DNA from: an uncultured Lachnospiraceae bacterium
Lineage (GTDB): Bacteria > Bacillota > Clostridia > Lachnospirales > Lachnospiraceae
Assembly: GCA_902797675.1 (NCBI GenBank)
Contig: CADBTR010000074.1
Span: forward strand, 1-42,593
Direction of reading: 5' to 3'
Length of the DNA stretch: 42,593 nucleotides
The notes below the pieces were generated by a model. That model did no database searches and was not told where the DNA came from. It worked only from the letters and a program-made list of their open reading frames with translations. The position numbers and the translations under genes were made by a program. Of this stretch, positions 25,334 through 34,965 are shown piece by piece (position 1 is the stretch's first letter; the number at the start of each line of letters is the position of its first letter).

Positions 25334-27367
25334 TTAAATGATATTTTCTTTTCTCATCATCCTTACCGTCTCGATCAGATTCATCTTTACCTCATCTAAG
25401 TTGCCGCCTTCAATCTGAACACCTGCCATATTCATATGACCGCCGCCGCCCATTCTCTCCATCACAAGCTGTACATTCACTTTATCAATCGAGCGGGCGC
25501 TGACATAAATCTTCCCCTTATAAGCTGTAAGTACAAAAGAAGCCTCGATCCCGTTGATTTCCAAAAGCTCATTGGCCACCTGGGCACCAAGCACTGTGGG
25601 ACTGTCTACGCCATCGGCGTCACATACGGTGATTGCAAAGCAGTTCATGAAAATATCGGCTCTGCTGACCGCTTCCACCCTGCGCTTATATTCCTGAAAA
25701 CTTTCCCGAAACATCATCTTAACGCGAACCACATCCGCGCCGTGACGGCGCAGAAACGCAGCCGCCTCGAACGTCCTGACGCCGGTTTTCTGCACAAAAT
25801 TATTGGTGTCGATCACGATACCGGCATACATAGCATCCGCCTCCATGGGCTTCAGCTTAATACCATCCTGAAAATACTGCAAAATCTCGGCAACCATCTC
25901 ACATGCGGAAGAGGCATAGGGCTCGATATAAGCCAAAAGGGTATTCTCGATCACCTCGGAAGTCTGCCTGTGATGATCCAGAACGATCACCTGATCTGTT
26001 TTCTTTAACAGTTCCGGACACTCTGTCCGGGACGGCTTATTGACATCTACCACCACTACCAATGTATCCGCATTCAGATAATTCAAGGCAGCATCGCTTT
26101 GAATAAACATATCCTTTGCGTACTCCCCGCTCTCCTCGAACCGCTGGATCATCGGACGTATCGACGCCGTAATCTCATTGACGATAATATGCGCCTTCTT
26201 ACCCAGAACAGATGCCGCTTTATAAATTCCAAAGGCAGAACCCAGGGAATCGCTGTCCCCCATCTGATGTCCCATAATGAGCACCTGTTCCTTGGTTTCC
26301 ATAATTTCCCGGATAGCATGAGCCTTTACCCTTGCTTTCACCCGGGTATTCTTCTCCACAAGTCTTGTTTTTCCGCCATAATAATAAATATTTTCTCCGT
26401 CTTTTACGACAGCCTGATCTCCACCCCGTCCTAACGCCAGATCCATCGCAGCCCGGGAATAATTGCTCAACTCCTCAAAATCCGTGGAGCCTATACCGAT
26501 CCCGACGCTGATCGTCACCTGCATTTCATTGCCGAGATTCACCTGCTTGATCTCATCGACAATGGAAAACTTATCACTTCTTAAGGCGTCCAGATATTTA
26601 TTCTGAAAAACTATGAAATACTTATCTTTTTCCAGTTTTTTTACAATTCCGTTCATGTTGTTGACGAACTTATTAATCTTCCTGTCGATCAGGGCTGACA
26701 GGATCGAGCCTCGTACATCCTCCACACTTTGCAGAACTTCCTCGTAATTATCCACATAAATGTGTCCTACCACCAGTTTTTGCTCTTTCTGCTCCCGTTC
26801 CAGGATTTTCTGGCGGGTCTCATTGATCATATAAAGGGCGATCATACAATCTTTCTGTTCGATCTCGATCACTTTCATGTTCTCAAACATTCCCTCTGTG
26901 GTCATTCGGTTCAACACCACACGGTAATATTCATTGTTATAATTGACATGAATTTCCGTGACCTGCTCATCCTGTAGCTTTTCTTTCGTTATTTCCGGAA
27001 AAAACTCGCAAATCGTTTTGTCCGATTCACGCTTCATCAATTCAGAAAAAACATGATCTTTCCATAAGATATTTCCATCCTGATCCATCAATATATATGG
27101 AAGCACCATATCATCCAGCAATTTCTTCTGCACTTGCGCATAATCCATTGCAAACTGGATCATTTCCTGAATCACCAGTTTTTGATTATACAGATACATT
27201 ACCACCGTTAAAATTATATAACCGATAGCGATACTCAAAACAATCGATCCACCGTGAGGATCCGCCACTGTGATCCATACGCCCACAAACAACAGCACCA
27301 CGGCCATAACAAACGGATAGATCAGATACGTAAGGATCTGCCCTTTTAATTTTAATCTGCCCTGCAT
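25334..27367 (-). CDS. gdpP: GdpP, cyclic-di-AMP phosphodiesterase
   Basis: A membrane-anchored c-di-AMP hydrolase controlling potassium and osmotic homeostasis and wall stress. The 677-residue protein has two transmembrane helices (about 12-33 and 41-60), a PAS-like heme-type sensor (about 80-180), a degenerate GGDEF-like domain (about 195-335) and a DHH/DHHA1 domain. The metal-site residues are intact: [10 protein letters not shown] (365-374), VVDVN (439-443), LDHHRQ (463-468) and GGGGH (640-644). The GGDEF signature is lost, as usual in GdpP. It is followed by rplI and preceded at 39 bp by glgP. The ribosome-binding site is AAAAGGGGTAATGAATC. Confidence 0.95.
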   Translation of the reverse strand: MQGRLKLKGQILTYLIYPFVMAVVLLFVGVWITVADPHGGSIVLSIAIGYIILTVVMYLYNQKLVIQEMIQFAMDYAQVQKKLLDDMVLPYILMDQDGNILWKDHVFSELMKRESDKTICEFFPEITKEKLQDEQVTEIHVNYNNEYYRVVLNRMTTEGMFENMKVIEIEQKDCMIALYMINETRQKILEREQKEQKLVVGHIYVDNYEEVLQSVEDVRGSILSALIDRKINKFVNNMNGIVKKLEKDKYFIVFQNKYLDALRSDKFSIVDEIKQVNLGNEMQVTISVGIGIGSTDFEELSNYSRAAMDLALGRGGDQAVVKDGENIYYYGGKTRLVEKNTRVKARVKAHAIREIMETKEQVLIMGHQMGDSDSLGSAFGIYKAASVLGKKAHIIVNEITASIRPMIQRFEESGEYAKDMFIQSDAALNYLNADTLVVVVDVNKPSRTECPELLKKTDQVIVLDHHRQTSEVIENTLLAYIEPYASSACEMVAEILQYFQDGIKLKPMEADAMYAGIVIDTNNFVQKTGVRTFEAAAFLRRHGADVVRVKMMFRESFQEYKRRVEAVSRADIFMNCFAITVCDADGVDSPTVLGAQVANELLEINGIEASFVLTAYKGKIYVSARSIDKVNVQLVMERMGGGGHMNMAGVQIEGGNLDEVKMNLIETVRMMRKENII

Positions 27368-27406
27368 GATTCATTACCCCTTTTCTATTTGAAACATGGG
27401 TTTTTC

Positions 27407-29671
27407 TTATACTTCCCCAAGTTTCCAGATATCGCGATTATATTCCGCAATGGTTCTGTCTGAAGAGAAAAATCCTGCTTTCGCAATATTCATCAAAGAC
27501 TTCTTTGTCCAGCTCTCCCGATCCTCATAATCGGTCAGCGCCTGTTCTTTTACCTTGATATAATCTTTCAGATCAAGCAGTGTCATAAACCAGTCTTTGT
27601 AAATCAGCTCGGTATGCAACCGCAGCAATGTGGTTACATCACCAATCCGCATAATCTCACTGCTGATGATAAAATCAACCAGTTCCTTGATTTCTTTATC
27701 CTCAATATAATAATCCGCTGCGCGGTAATCCGACTTCGCGTAGTGGCTGATCACCTGTTCGCTGGACTCCCCGAAGGTATAAATGTTCTCCCTGCCCACA
27801 AGCTGCGCGATCTCCACATTAGCGCCGTCCATTGTTCCCAGAGTCACCGCTCCGTTTAACATAAACTTCATATTGCCGGTGCCGGAAGCCTCCTTGGACG
27901 CCAGAGAGATCTGCTCGGAAATATCACATGCCGGAATGATCTTTGCCGCCTTCGCCACATTATAATTCTCAACCATTACCACTTTCAGATACGGACTTAC
28001 CTCCGGATCATGATTGATCAGCTCCTGCAAACACAGGATCAGATGGATGATATCCTTCGCGATGACATAGGCCGGCGCAGCTTTTGCTCCGAAAATTACC
28101 GTAATCGGCGTTGCCGGCTTCTCTCCGTTTTTGATCTTAAGATATTTATAGATCACATACAGCGCATTCATCTGCTGTCTTTTATATTCGTGCAGACGCT
28201 TTACCTGAATATCAAAGATGGAATTTTCATCGATCTCAATATTCTGAGTTTCCAGAAGAAATTTCTTAAATTCCTGTTTCTTGTGGAGTTTGATTTCACG
28301 CAACCGCTCCAGAACCTTCGGATCATTTGCATATTGCGCCAATTTTTCCAGTTCTTCTGCATCCGTCTTATAACCGTCACCGATCAGCTCCGTGATATAC
28401 GCCGCCAATTCCTCATTGCAATGCAACAGCCATCTGCGGAACGTGATTCCGTTTGTCTTATTATTGAACTTCTCCGGATACAGCGTATAAAAATTATGCA
28501 ATTCCGTATCTTTCAAAATCTCCGTATGCAGATAAGCCACGCCATTCACACTGTAGCCGTAATGAATGTCAATGTGCGCCATATGCACATTTCCGGCGGC
28601 ATCAATAATATAAGTGCTTTCATCCTGCACCTTCGCCCGGATTCTCTTATCCAGTTCGCGAATGATCGGCACAAGATCAGGAACCACTTTTTCAAGGTAT
28701 GACATCGGCCATGTCTCCAGCGCCTCCGCAAGGATCGTATGATTCGTATACGCGCAGGTCGCGGACACCACCTTAATCGCCTCGTCCATGGAGAATTGCT
28801 CTTCCTCCGTCAGGATACGGATCAATTCCGGAATCACCATGGTCGGATGGGTGTCATTGATCTGGATTGCCGCATAATCCGGAAGATCATGAAGATTGCT
28901 TCCTCTCTCTTTGCATTGCGCAAGAATCAGCCTTGCGGCGTTGCTCACCATAAAATATTGCTGATAAATCCTGAGCTGTCTGCCCGCCTCATCCGAATCG
29001 TCCGGATATAAGAATAACGTGAGATTTTTTTCAATATTATTTTTATCAAAATTGATGCCGTCTCCCTGAACAATGCTTTCATCTACGGATTCCACATCAA
29101 ACAAATGCAGCTTATTTGTCCGGTTATGATAACCCGCCACATCAATATCATACATGCGGGAAACGACCTTGCAATTTCCGAAAGTCACCGGATAAGTGAC
29201 ATCCGTCTTCGTAAGCCAGCTTTCCTTCTCAATCCACGGATTCGCTGTCTCCTTCTGCAAATGATCTTTGAATACCTGTTTAAAAAGGCCCAAATGATAA
29301 TTTAAACCGATTCCGTCGCCGTTTAATCCCAAAGACGCAATGGAATCTAAGAAGCATGCCGCAAGACGTCCGAGACCGCCGTTTCCCAAAGACGGCTCCG
29401 GCTCGATCTCCTCAATATCATAAATACTTTTTCCCGCTGCTTCCAGTTCTTCTTTGACCGACTGAAAAATTCCAAGATTTATCATATTGTTGGATAAAAG
29501 TTTTCCGATCAAAAATTCCGCCGAAATATAATAAACTTTCTTCTTTCCCTGATTACTCTCTTTTTCCTCTGCCTGCTCCTTTACCAGTTCCAGAAGCGCA
29601 AAATAGATTTCCCGGTCTGTACATTCCTTCAACGGCTTCTGATACTTTGTCAAACATGTTTCATTTACCAT
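27407..29671 (-). CDS. glgP: Glycogen/alpha-glucan phosphorylase
   Basis: Releases glucose-1-phosphate from alpha-1,4-glucan ends with pyridoxal phosphate as cofactor. The 754-residue length is slightly shorter than the classical form of about 800. Family signatures include [57 protein letters not shown] and the PLP-lysine segment [15 protein letters not shown] (about 594-608). Its ribosome-binding site overlaps the malQ stop, 10 bp upstream. MalQ and GlgP act together on glycogen or maltodextrin. Maltodextrin phosphorylase is an equally good functional label. Confidence 0.95.
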   Translation of the reverse strand: MVNETCLTKYQKPLKECTDREIYFALLELVKEQAEEKESNQGKKKVYYISAEFLIGKLLSNNMINLGIFQSVKEELEAAGKSIYDIEEIEPEPSLGNGGLGRLAACFLDSIASLGLNGDGIGLNYHLGLFKQVFKDHLQKETANPWIEKESWLTKTDVTYPVTFGNCKVVSRMYDIDVAGYHNRTNKLHLFDVESVDESIVQGDGINFDKNNIEKNLTLFLYPDDSDEAGRQLRIYQQYFMVSNAARLILAQCKERGSNLHDLPDYAAIQINDTHPTMVIPELIRILTEEEQFSMDEAIKVVSATCAYTNHTILAEALETWPMSYLEKVVPDLVPIIRELDKRIRAKVQDESTYIIDAAGNVHMAHIDIHYGYSVNGVAYLHTEILKDTELHNFYTLYPEKFNNKTNGITFRRWLLHCNEELAAYITELIGDGYKTDAEELEKLAQYANDPKVLERLREIKLHKKQEFKKFLLETQNIEIDENSIFDIQVKRLHEYKRQQMNALYVIYKYLKIKNGEKPATPITVIFGAKAAPAYVIAKDIIHLILCLQELINHDPEVSPYLKVVMVENYNVAKAAKIIPACDISEQISLASKEASGTGNMKFMLNGAVTLGTMDGANVEIAQLVGRENIYTFGESSEQVISHYAKSDYRAADYYIEDKEIKELVDFIISSEIMRIGDVTTLLRLHTELIYKDWFMTLLDLKDYIKVKEQALTDYEDRESWTKKSLMNIAKAGFFSSDRTIAEYNRDIWKLGEV

Positions 29672-29681
29672 ACTGCTGTGA

Positions 29682-31178
29682 TTACTCCTTTCTTTCCCTT
29701 CCTGACAGGGACACCAGTTTCTTAAGCTGTGCTATTTTTCCCGCATCAAATTCTCCCTGTTTCATACGCCATTTCCAGTTCATTCCCAATGTGGATGGCA
29801 GATTCATTCTTGCGCTGTTATCCTTCTCCAGAATATCCTGCATCTGGATTACAACCGTATCCGCCACACTTAAGTAAACTGTCTTGATCATCTGTCGGAC
29901 GATTTCATCATTCGTCGCCGCGCTGACATAGGCACGGATATACTCCAAATGTTCCTCGTCAAGAGTTTCCAGATATCCCTTTGCCGTATCATTGTCATGG
30001 GTTCCCAGATAATATACATAATTGCTCTCCGCATTATGTGGCAGATATTTATTTTCCGATCCTCCGTCAAAGGCAAACAGCAGTACCTTCATACCCGGAT
30101 ATCCTTCCCGCTTTAACAGCTGCTCCACTGCCGGATAATCTACGCCAAGATCTTCCGCAATGATCTTTGCATCTCCCAGCACACTGTTGATCGCCGCGGT
30201 AAAAGTCCCTCCGGGACCGTATGCAAAATGTCCTTCTTTTCCCGTTTTATCCGCAGGAATGCAAAAATATCTCGTAATTCCGATAAAATGATCGATCCGG
30301 ATCACATTATAGAGGTTTGCCGACGCTTGTATTCTCCGTTTCCACCAGTCAAAGCCGTCAAGTTCCATCTCATTCCAGTTATACAGCGGATTGCCCCACT
30401 TCTGTCCGTCCTCGGAAAATGCATCCGGCGGGCAGCCTGCAACCTCTACAGGTCTGCAATCTTCATCCAGCTGAAACAGCTTCGGATTTACCCAGACATC
30501 TGCGCTGTCCAGCGCCACATAGATCGGAATATCCCCAATGATCTCGATTCCTTTTCCGTTGGCGTACTTTTTTAATTTATTCCATTCTTTATAAAAACGA
30601 AATTGCACAAATTCCCAAAAGCCGATCTGATCTTCCAGTTCCTTTCTGTACGCCTTAAGCGCCTTGGGCTTCCGGAAACGGATATCTTCCTCCCACGAAA
30701 GCCATTCTTTCTGCCCGAATTTTTCCTTGCATGCCATAAACAATGCATAATCCTCCAGCCAGAACGTGTTTTCTTTTTTGAATTTCTTAAATCCGTTTCT
30801 TTTCCCTTTCTTCCAGCGTCCGTACGCTTTTCTTAACAACGGGAAACGATGCTCATACAGCAGATCATATTCGATATACTCTTCTGTCGTATACCAGCTG
30901 ACGCTATCGATCTCCTCCTGTTTGAGCAATTCATCTTTTACCAATCCATCCAAATCGATAAAATAAGGATTCCCGGCAAATGCAGAAAAAGACTGATAAG
31001 GACTGTCTCCGTAGCTGGTCGGCCCCACCGGCAGCACCTGCCAATACCTTTGCCCCGCTTTCTTTAAACAGTCAATAAACTGATACGCCGCTTTCCCCAG
31101 TGTTCCGATTCCGTAAGGTGACGGAAGGCTGCTGATCGGCAGCAAGATTCCCGCACCTCTCCCAAGTTTTCTCTCCAT
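29682..31178 (-). CDS. malQ: 4-alpha-glucanotransferase (amylomaltase)
   Basis: A GH77 enzyme of 498 residues that transfers alpha-1,4-glucan segments between maltodextrins. It begins [20 protein letters not shown] and shows the family motifs [27 protein letters not shown] (nucleophile Asp), IIAEDLGV (acid/base Glu) and [10 protein letters not shown] at 31178 is preceded by the near-perfect AGGAGGTAAGG. A frame reaching back to 31277 would overlap the upstream gene by 74 bp and lacks such a site. It is followed after 10 bp by glgP, forming the degradation half of glycogen/maltodextrin metabolism. Confidence 0.95.
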   Translation of the reverse strand: MERKLGRGAGILLPISSLPSPYGIGTLGKAAYQFIDCLKKAGQRYWQVLPVGPTSYGDSPYQSFSAFAGNPYFIDLDGLVKDELLKQEEIDSVSWYTTEEYIEYDLLYEHRFPLLRKAYGRWKKGKRNGFKKFKKENTFWLEDYALFMACKEKFGQKEWLSWEEDIRFRKPKALKAYRKELEDQIGFWEFVQFRFYKEWNKLKKYANGKGIEIIGDIPIYVALDSADVWVNPKLFQLDEDCRPVEVAGCPPDAFSEDGQKWGNPLYNWNEMELDGFDWWKRRIQASANLYNVIRIDHFIGITRYFCIPADKTGKEGHFAYGPGGTFTAAINSVLGDAKIIAEDLGVDYPAVEQLLKREGYPGMKVLLFAFDGGSENKYLPHNAESNYVYYLGTHDNDTAKGYLETLDEEHLEYIRAYVSAATNDEIVRQMIKTVYLSVADTVVIQMQDILEKDNSARMNLPSTLGMNWKWRMKQGEFDAGKIAQLKKLVSLSGRERKE

Positions 31179-31203
31179 CCTTACCTCCTCCTCTAATAAC
31201 ATC

Positions 31204-32484
31204 TCAATCCGAAGTTCCGTCGTATAATTTTCTTCCGGATCCGTGAGGCTCCTCATAATCATCAATTCCACCGTCATTGACCGGTTTATCGCCCATCATT
31301 TTCTTATAATGCTCCGGAACCACCTTGTCGATTTCCTCGCCCTGGATATTTCCAAGCATACGCTCTCGGTAGACATATTCCTTGTCAATGCTGTTCTTTA
31401 CAATACTTCCCACAATAAAGAATACCGAAAGGCATACAACCAGATAAAAACCGTTCAGTCCTACCACTCTCTCTGTATATTCCTTTTGCAAAATCATAGT
31501 ATAATAGACACCTGTTACGATACACGATGCGGCAATTGCGAGAACGGAGTATATAATCTGACTGATCAAAGAGTACTTTCTAAAGCAGAAACCATTTACA
31601 AAATTCAATGCGCTCTGAATAAAACATACCAGCATCACGATCATTCCTGCTGTCATAATTCCAATAGCTGTACCATATTTTGCAGCCGAAATTTCACTTC
31701 TGGCCTGTTTTACCATATCCATATCATCCTCAGAGAATTCTTCCAGATTCTCCACATTTTCCGACATACTCTCAAGATATGCCTGTGCTTTTTGAGGCAT
31801 TCCCACCAGAGAAGCATCTCCCTCATAAGCCTGCGCATACAGACTGTTTGCCTTACCATCATTGATAAATACATGGACTGCATCCAGCTTCATGCTGCAA
31901 ACCGCGCCGATGGAACATAAGAAAAGCAAAAACGCCAATAATCTTCCGGATAAAATCTGCGTCTTGCTGACACGCAGATCCGAAACGATGGACACCTCCA
32001 TCAGAACAAAGACAAAAATAAACAGAACAGCTCCGATCACCTTGTAATAAAAACTGAAAAACCCGTTCCCCGACAATTCATGAAAATAAACCATTCCAAG
32101 GGAAAATAACCAGAAACCGCCTTCTCTTACGACTCTCCGGCACAAAGTTACGATATCGCATTTTTTATTCGCCAGATCCTGTATACTGATGATAAGCTGG
32201 ATCACCAATGAGCCTGCCAACAGACAAGATGCCAGTAAAAGCAATGCTGCGCTTACCAGATTTCCGATGGCAGCCATACTTCCTAAGCTTCCGCCTGTTC
32301 CCACGGCATGAAAAGAATCTTTCACCATATCAAGCATCTTGGGGAATGTAAGATCTCCATTCTTTCCGCCTATGGCCGGTGCCATCACCGACAGTCCTGC
32401 CGTCGCCAAAAAAACCGGTATGGACAATCCGGTCATAATCGCGGCCGTACGATATTTTCTTTCTGAGCTTCCCATATTTTCCAT
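31204..32484 (-). CDS. Polytopic membrane protein of unknown function
   Basis: Not recognised. This 426-residue protein has about eight hydrophobic segments (near 14-36, 69-101, 122-135, 148-167, 181-198, 270-295, 305-330 and 343-363). A hydrophilic, acidic segment of about 70 residues (200-268) separates the two halves. The C-terminal 60 residues are charged and probably cytoplasmic. No transporter signature or catalytic motif is apparent. It has its own consensus promoter, a hairpin just ahead of its AGGAGG site, and lies 25 bp upstream of malQ, so it may head the malQ-glgP-gdpP-rplI-dnaB transcript. A sensor or transporter related to carbohydrate or envelope state is possible but not supported. 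Confidence 0.7.
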   Translation of the reverse strand: MENMGSSERKYRTAAIMTGLSIPVFLATAGLSVMAPAIGGKNGDLTFPKMLDMVKDSFHAVGTGGSLGSMAAIGNLVSAALLLLASCLLAGSLVIQLIISIQDLANKKCDIVTLCRRVVREGGFWLFSLGMVYFHELSGNGFFSFYYKVIGAVLFIFVFVLMEVSIVSDLRVSKTQILSGRLLAFLLFLCSIGAVCSMKLDAVHVFINDGKANSLYAQAYEGDASLVGMPQKAQAYLESMSENVENLEEFSEDDMDMVKQARSEISAAKYGTAIGIMTAGMIVMLVCFIQSALNFVNGFCFRKYSLISQIIYSVLAIAASCIVTGVYYTMILQKEYTERVVGLNGFYLVVCLSVFFIVGSIVKNSIDKEYVYRERMLGNIQGEEIDKVVPEHYKKMMGDKPVNDGGIDDYEEPHGSGRKLYDGTSD

Positions 32485-32502
32485 ATTTCATTCCTCCTTG
32501 CA

Positions 32503-32519
32503 TGCCCGCTTTTCGGGCA
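32503..32519 (-). other. Leader hairpin directly before the ribosome-binding site
   Basis: On the minus strand TGCCCG-AAAAG-CGGGCA folds into a 6-bp GC-rich stem, ending about 5 bases before the AGGAGG site of the membrane-protein gene. It lacks a U-tract, so it may stabilise the mRNA or set ribosome access rather than terminate. Confidence 0.4.
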
Positions 32520-32594
32520 CACCTTTTTCCTTCAAGAACTGTATGCGAAAAGTACCGCCCCAATTCTTACTACTGTAACCAAAAAACCAACTCT

Positions 32595-32623
32595 ATTCTA
32601 TCATATTTTATACTATACTGCAA
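32595..32623 (-). promoter_or_regulatory. Promoter of the membrane-protein/malQ/glgP run
   Basis: On the minus strand TTGCAG (32618-32623), a 17-bp spacer and TAGAAT (32595-32600), giving a leader of about 105 nt. It stands right after the rpsR terminator, so it marks the boundary between the two units. Confidence 0.7.
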
Positions 32624-32657
32624 ATATCTTTTTTCACGGAGCGAAAAGATTGAGTAC

Positions 32658-32685
32658 AAAAACGACAGCCGGATCCGGCTGCCGT
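32658..32685 (-). terminator. Intrinsic terminator of rpsF-ssb-rpsR
   Basis: ACGACAGCCGGA (32662-32673) and TCCGGCTGCCGT (32674-32685) form a stem with one mismatch around a GATC apex. On the minus strand TTTTTG follows. It begins 26 bp after the rpsR stop. Confidence 0.88.
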
Positions 32686-32711
32686 CTCTGTTACCTATTC
32701 GTATTTCTTCA

Positions 32712-32981
32712 TTAATCGATGGAATATGGCATCAATGCGATATGTCTTGCTCTCTTAACTGCAACAGTCAAAGCTCTCTGATGCTTTGCGCAGTTACCGG
32801 TAATTCTTCTCGGAAGGATCTTACCTCTCTCTGATACATATCTCTTTAACTTATTGACATCCTTATAATCGATCTCGCCATTTTTATCGCTGCAGAATAC
32901 GCATACTTTTCTTCTTCTGCGAATCGGTCTTCTCTTCATTGGAGCGTCGCTGGCGTTCTTCTTTACTTCTGTTGCTGGCAT
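32712..32981 (-). CDS. rpsR: Ribosomal protein S18
   Basis: An 89-residue 30S protein bS18. After a short N-terminal tail it has [10 protein letters not shown], then [31 protein letters not shown], and ends near [11 protein letters not shown]27, C30, C64 and H67 form the zinc-type (C+) motif, the form replaced by a zinc-free paralogue in some bacteria under zinc limitation. The start follows GAGGAGGTAATAATT. It is the last gene of rpsF-ssb-rpsR. Confidence 0.98.
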   Translation of the reverse strand: MPATEVKKNASDAPMKRRPIRRRRKVCVFCSDKNGEIDYKDVNKLKRYVSERGKILPRRITGNCAKHQRALTVAVKRARHIALMPYSID

Positions 32982-33009
32982 AATTATTACCTCCTCGAAT
33001 AATCTAATC

Positions 33010-33477
33010 CTAATTAAATGGCAGTCCCTCGTCTTCGACGCCGTCCGGAATATTCATGAATCCGTCGCCAACAGCACTGGTCGGCTCCGGTCTTGCGCTC
33101 TGTGTCTGCGCGTCTGAATTTCCTCCGTTGTAGCTTCCTGAGCTGTCACTGTTCTTGCTCTCCGCAAATTCCGTGTTCTCTACCACTACATCCGTCGTAT
33201 AAACGCGAACTCCGTCTTTATTTGTATAGCTTCCTGTCTGAATACGTCCCTCGACTACAAGCTTTGTTCCCTGGTGCGTATATCTCTCCATAAATTCAGC
33301 CGTTTTTCCGAATGCGACACAGGAAATAAAATCCGCTGTCTGCTCATTATTTCCCTCTCTGCGGAAACGTCTGTCTACGGCAAGGGTAAATCTTGCCACC
33401 GCGGTTGAATTTTCTCCCTGAGAATATCTGATTTCAGGGTTTCTTGTCAGTCTTCCCATAAGTATTACTTTGTTCAT
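33010..33477 (-). CDS. ssb: Single-stranded DNA-binding protein
   Basis: A 155-residue SSB with a complete OB-fold (about 1-105: [50 protein letters not shown]), a flexible Ser/Asn/Gln-rich linker, and the acidic tip EDEGLPFN that recruits replication and repair partners. It lies between rpsF and rpsR, the standard Firmicutes order. The ribosome-binding site is AGGAGGATAGGAT. Confidence 0.98.
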   Translation of the reverse strand: MNKVILMGRLTRNPEIRYSQGENSTAVARFTLAVDRRFRREGNNEQTADFISCVAFGKTAEFMERYTHQGTKLVVEGRIQTGSYTNKDGVRVYTTDVVVENTEFAESKNSDSSGSYNGGNSDAQTQSARPEPTSAVGDGFMNIPDGVEDEGLPFN

Positions 33478-33542
33478 ATCCTATCCTCCTATCGGACAAT
33501 CGTCCGGGGATATCCTGATACCCTGGTCTGCTTGTCCTTCTC

Positions 33543-33833
33543 TTAAGCTTCCTGCTTTACTACTAAGTATCTGACTACATTTTCCATAATACGGACATTG
33601 TCTTCTACTTCGTTTGGACAATCAGTATTCTCTGACTCGAATTTGATGAAGTAATAATATGCTTCCTTAGCTTTCTGGATCTCGTAAGCTAATCTCTTCT
33701 TACCCCATTCTTCCACATTTGTCACTGTACCACCGAAACGGGTAATATACTCTTTTACTCTCTCGATTGTTGCAGTTCTCTCTTCTTCTTCGAGCATTAC
33801 ATTAACAACAACTGCTAATTCATACTTGTTCAT
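33543..33833 (-). CDS. rpsF: Ribosomal protein S6
   Basis: A 96-residue 30S protein bS6 beginning MNKYELAVVVNVMLEEEERT. It has the VTNVEEWGKKRLAYEIQKAKEAYYYFIKFES core of the family, and forms a dimer with S18 on the ribosome. It heads the rpsF-ssb-rpsR operon. The ribosome-binding site is AAAGGAGGTAGAAAGAC. A leader of about 70 nt precedes it; I looked for the S6:S18 CCG-box autoregulatory motif and did not see it clearly. Confidence 0.98.
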   Translation of the reverse strand: MNKYELAVVVNVMLEEEERTATIERVKEYITRFGGTVTNVEEWGKKRLAYEIQKAKEAYYYFIKFESENTDCPNEVEDNVRIMENVVRYLVVKQEA

Positions 33834-33910
33834 GTCTTTCTACCTCCTTTTGGTCTCTGGCCCGCCATAAAAGACGAGCAAGGATATAAAATAATATACC
33901 ACAAGATGTG

Positions 33911-33939
33911 ATTCTATCATAGATGCAATCAAAAATCAA
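33911..33939 (-). promoter_or_regulatory. Promoter of rpsF-ssb-rpsR
   Basis: On the minus strand TTGATT (33934-33939), a 17-bp spacer and TAGAAT (33911-33916). The -35 lies a few bases after the stop of the preceding gene. Confidence 0.75.
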
Positions 33940-33944
33940 GTATT

Positions 33945-34901
33945 TTATCTGCAATTCATACTCCAAAAACCAAATTTCTGACCTGCCTGATTTTCCGGAA
34001 TACTTTCTTTCTGTTGAGACGCCGAAAAGAAATCCGAAAATCCATACTGTTTTGCCGTAACAGCTTCATTTATCGAAAAATATCCCGGCAATCCAAGGTA
34101 ATATCGTCTTTCCTCCTCCGTATCCCCTGCCATGGAAAAGAACAGCAGATAATGAAATTGCGCATATTCCTTCAACAAAAACCGGTTTGCCGCAAGATTC
34201 CAATAACTCCCCGGAAACCAGACAACATCCTGAGGTTTTAATTTGATTCCCTTCGTCTCAAGACCATCAACATAAAGCATAATCTTCGGAAACACACGAA
34301 ATATCTTATCCTGCCAGCACACGGGCAACTTTCCCGCGCCATTCCGGGATTTCAAACATTCCTCATCATATTCATAAACTGAATTTTCAGAATTTTCAAT
34401 CTTTTCTATTTTTTCTGTCTTTTCCACATTTTCCTGTGGAAAAGACAGATTTTGTGTGGATAAGTCCTCGTTTTTTATTTCTTCAATTACTTTTTCCGTC
34501 ACTTTTTCTTCTTTTTTATTCTGCCCGAACTTTTCCATGATTTCATCCTCCCCCCTGAATGTTCCGCATATGCAGTTTCTTTCGCTCTCACCGCAGTCAA
34601 CAAGAATCCCTTTCATCTCATCAAAAGAAATTCCCTCCACTAAATCTGCGCAGGAAAATATTGTCTGAAAATCCGCCTGTTCATTATGTATGCTCATCTC
34701 TCCCGCAGGGTACGTCTGATAGGTTCCCTCCTCCTCTCGATAAAAGAACACCCTCGCCTTTTTTCCGGTATTTTGTATATCCTTTAATTGCAGGCTCATT
34801 CTGCACTCTCCGTTATGAATCAGCAATTTTGCGCTTCCGCAGGAGCCTGTTTTCCTGCCGTCCTCATATCGGTTCATATATACCGCCAATCTCTTAAACA
34901 T
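33945..34901 (-). CDS. Protein of unknown function, possibly DUF6128-like
   Basis: A 318-residue protein without signal peptide or transmembrane segment. The N-terminal half (about 1-130) looks like a compact beta-rich domain (FKRLAVYMNRYEDGRKTGSC, then GECRMSLQLKD). A Glu/Lys/Asn-rich linker follows (about 125-180), with ENVEKTEKIEKIENSENS-type repeats. The C-terminal half (about 195-300) contains VWFPGSYWNLAANRFLLKEY and YYLGLPGYFSINEAVTAKQYGFSDF, which I associate with a family restricted to Lachnospiraceae (perhaps DUF6128); function is unknown. ATG at 34901 is chosen for its TTGGAGGAAATGAA site. The linker-coding DNA holds a perfect palindrome and a DnaA box. It sits between the tadA/GNAT genes and the rpsF operon. 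Confidence 0.7.
   Translation of the reverse strand: MFKRLAVYMNRYEDGRKTGSCGSAKLLIHNGECRMSLQLKDIQNTGKKARVFFYREEEGTYQTYPAGEMSIHNEQADFQTIFSCADLVEGISFDEMKGILVDCGESERNCICGTFRGEDEIMEKFGQNKKEEKVTEKVIEEIKNEDLSTQNLSFPQENVEKTEKIEKIENSENSVYEYDEECLKSRNGAGKLPVCWQDKIFRVFPKIMLYVDGLETKGIKLKPQDVVWFPGSYWNLAANRFLLKEYAQFHYLLFFSMAGDTEEERRYYLGLPGYFSINEAVTAKQYGFSDFFSASQQKESIPENQAGQKFGFWSMNCR
34415..34448. repeat. Perfect 14-bp palindrome inside a coding region
   Basis: CTGTCTTTTCCACA (34415-34428) and TGTGGAAAAGACAG (34435-34448) pair perfectly around TTTTCC. It encodes the LSFPQENVEKTE stretch of the linker. Six bases further on, TGTGGATAA (34455-34463) is a perfect DnaA box in reverse orientation. Confidence 0.7.
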
Positions 34902-34921
34902 TTCATTTCCTCCAAATAAAT

Positions 34922-34960
34922 AAGAACTTTGCACATCTCAATGTATGATGCAAAGTTCTT
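34922..34960 (-). terminator. Hairpin between the GNAT gene and the unknown-function gene
   Basis: AAGAACTTTGCA (34922-34933) pairs with TGCAAAGTTCTT (34949-34960), a perfect 12-bp stem with a 15-nt loop. On the minus strand a U-rich tract (TTCTTATTTATTT) follows, and then at once the GGAGG site of the next gene. It may act as a partial terminator or attenuator for that gene. Confidence 0.65.
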
Positions 34961-34965
34961 TCTTA

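Noticed and set aside
33834..33910. S6:S18 autoregulatory leader motif of rpsF
   Set aside because: I looked for the conserved CCG-containing bulge structure in the leader and could not identify it with confidence.
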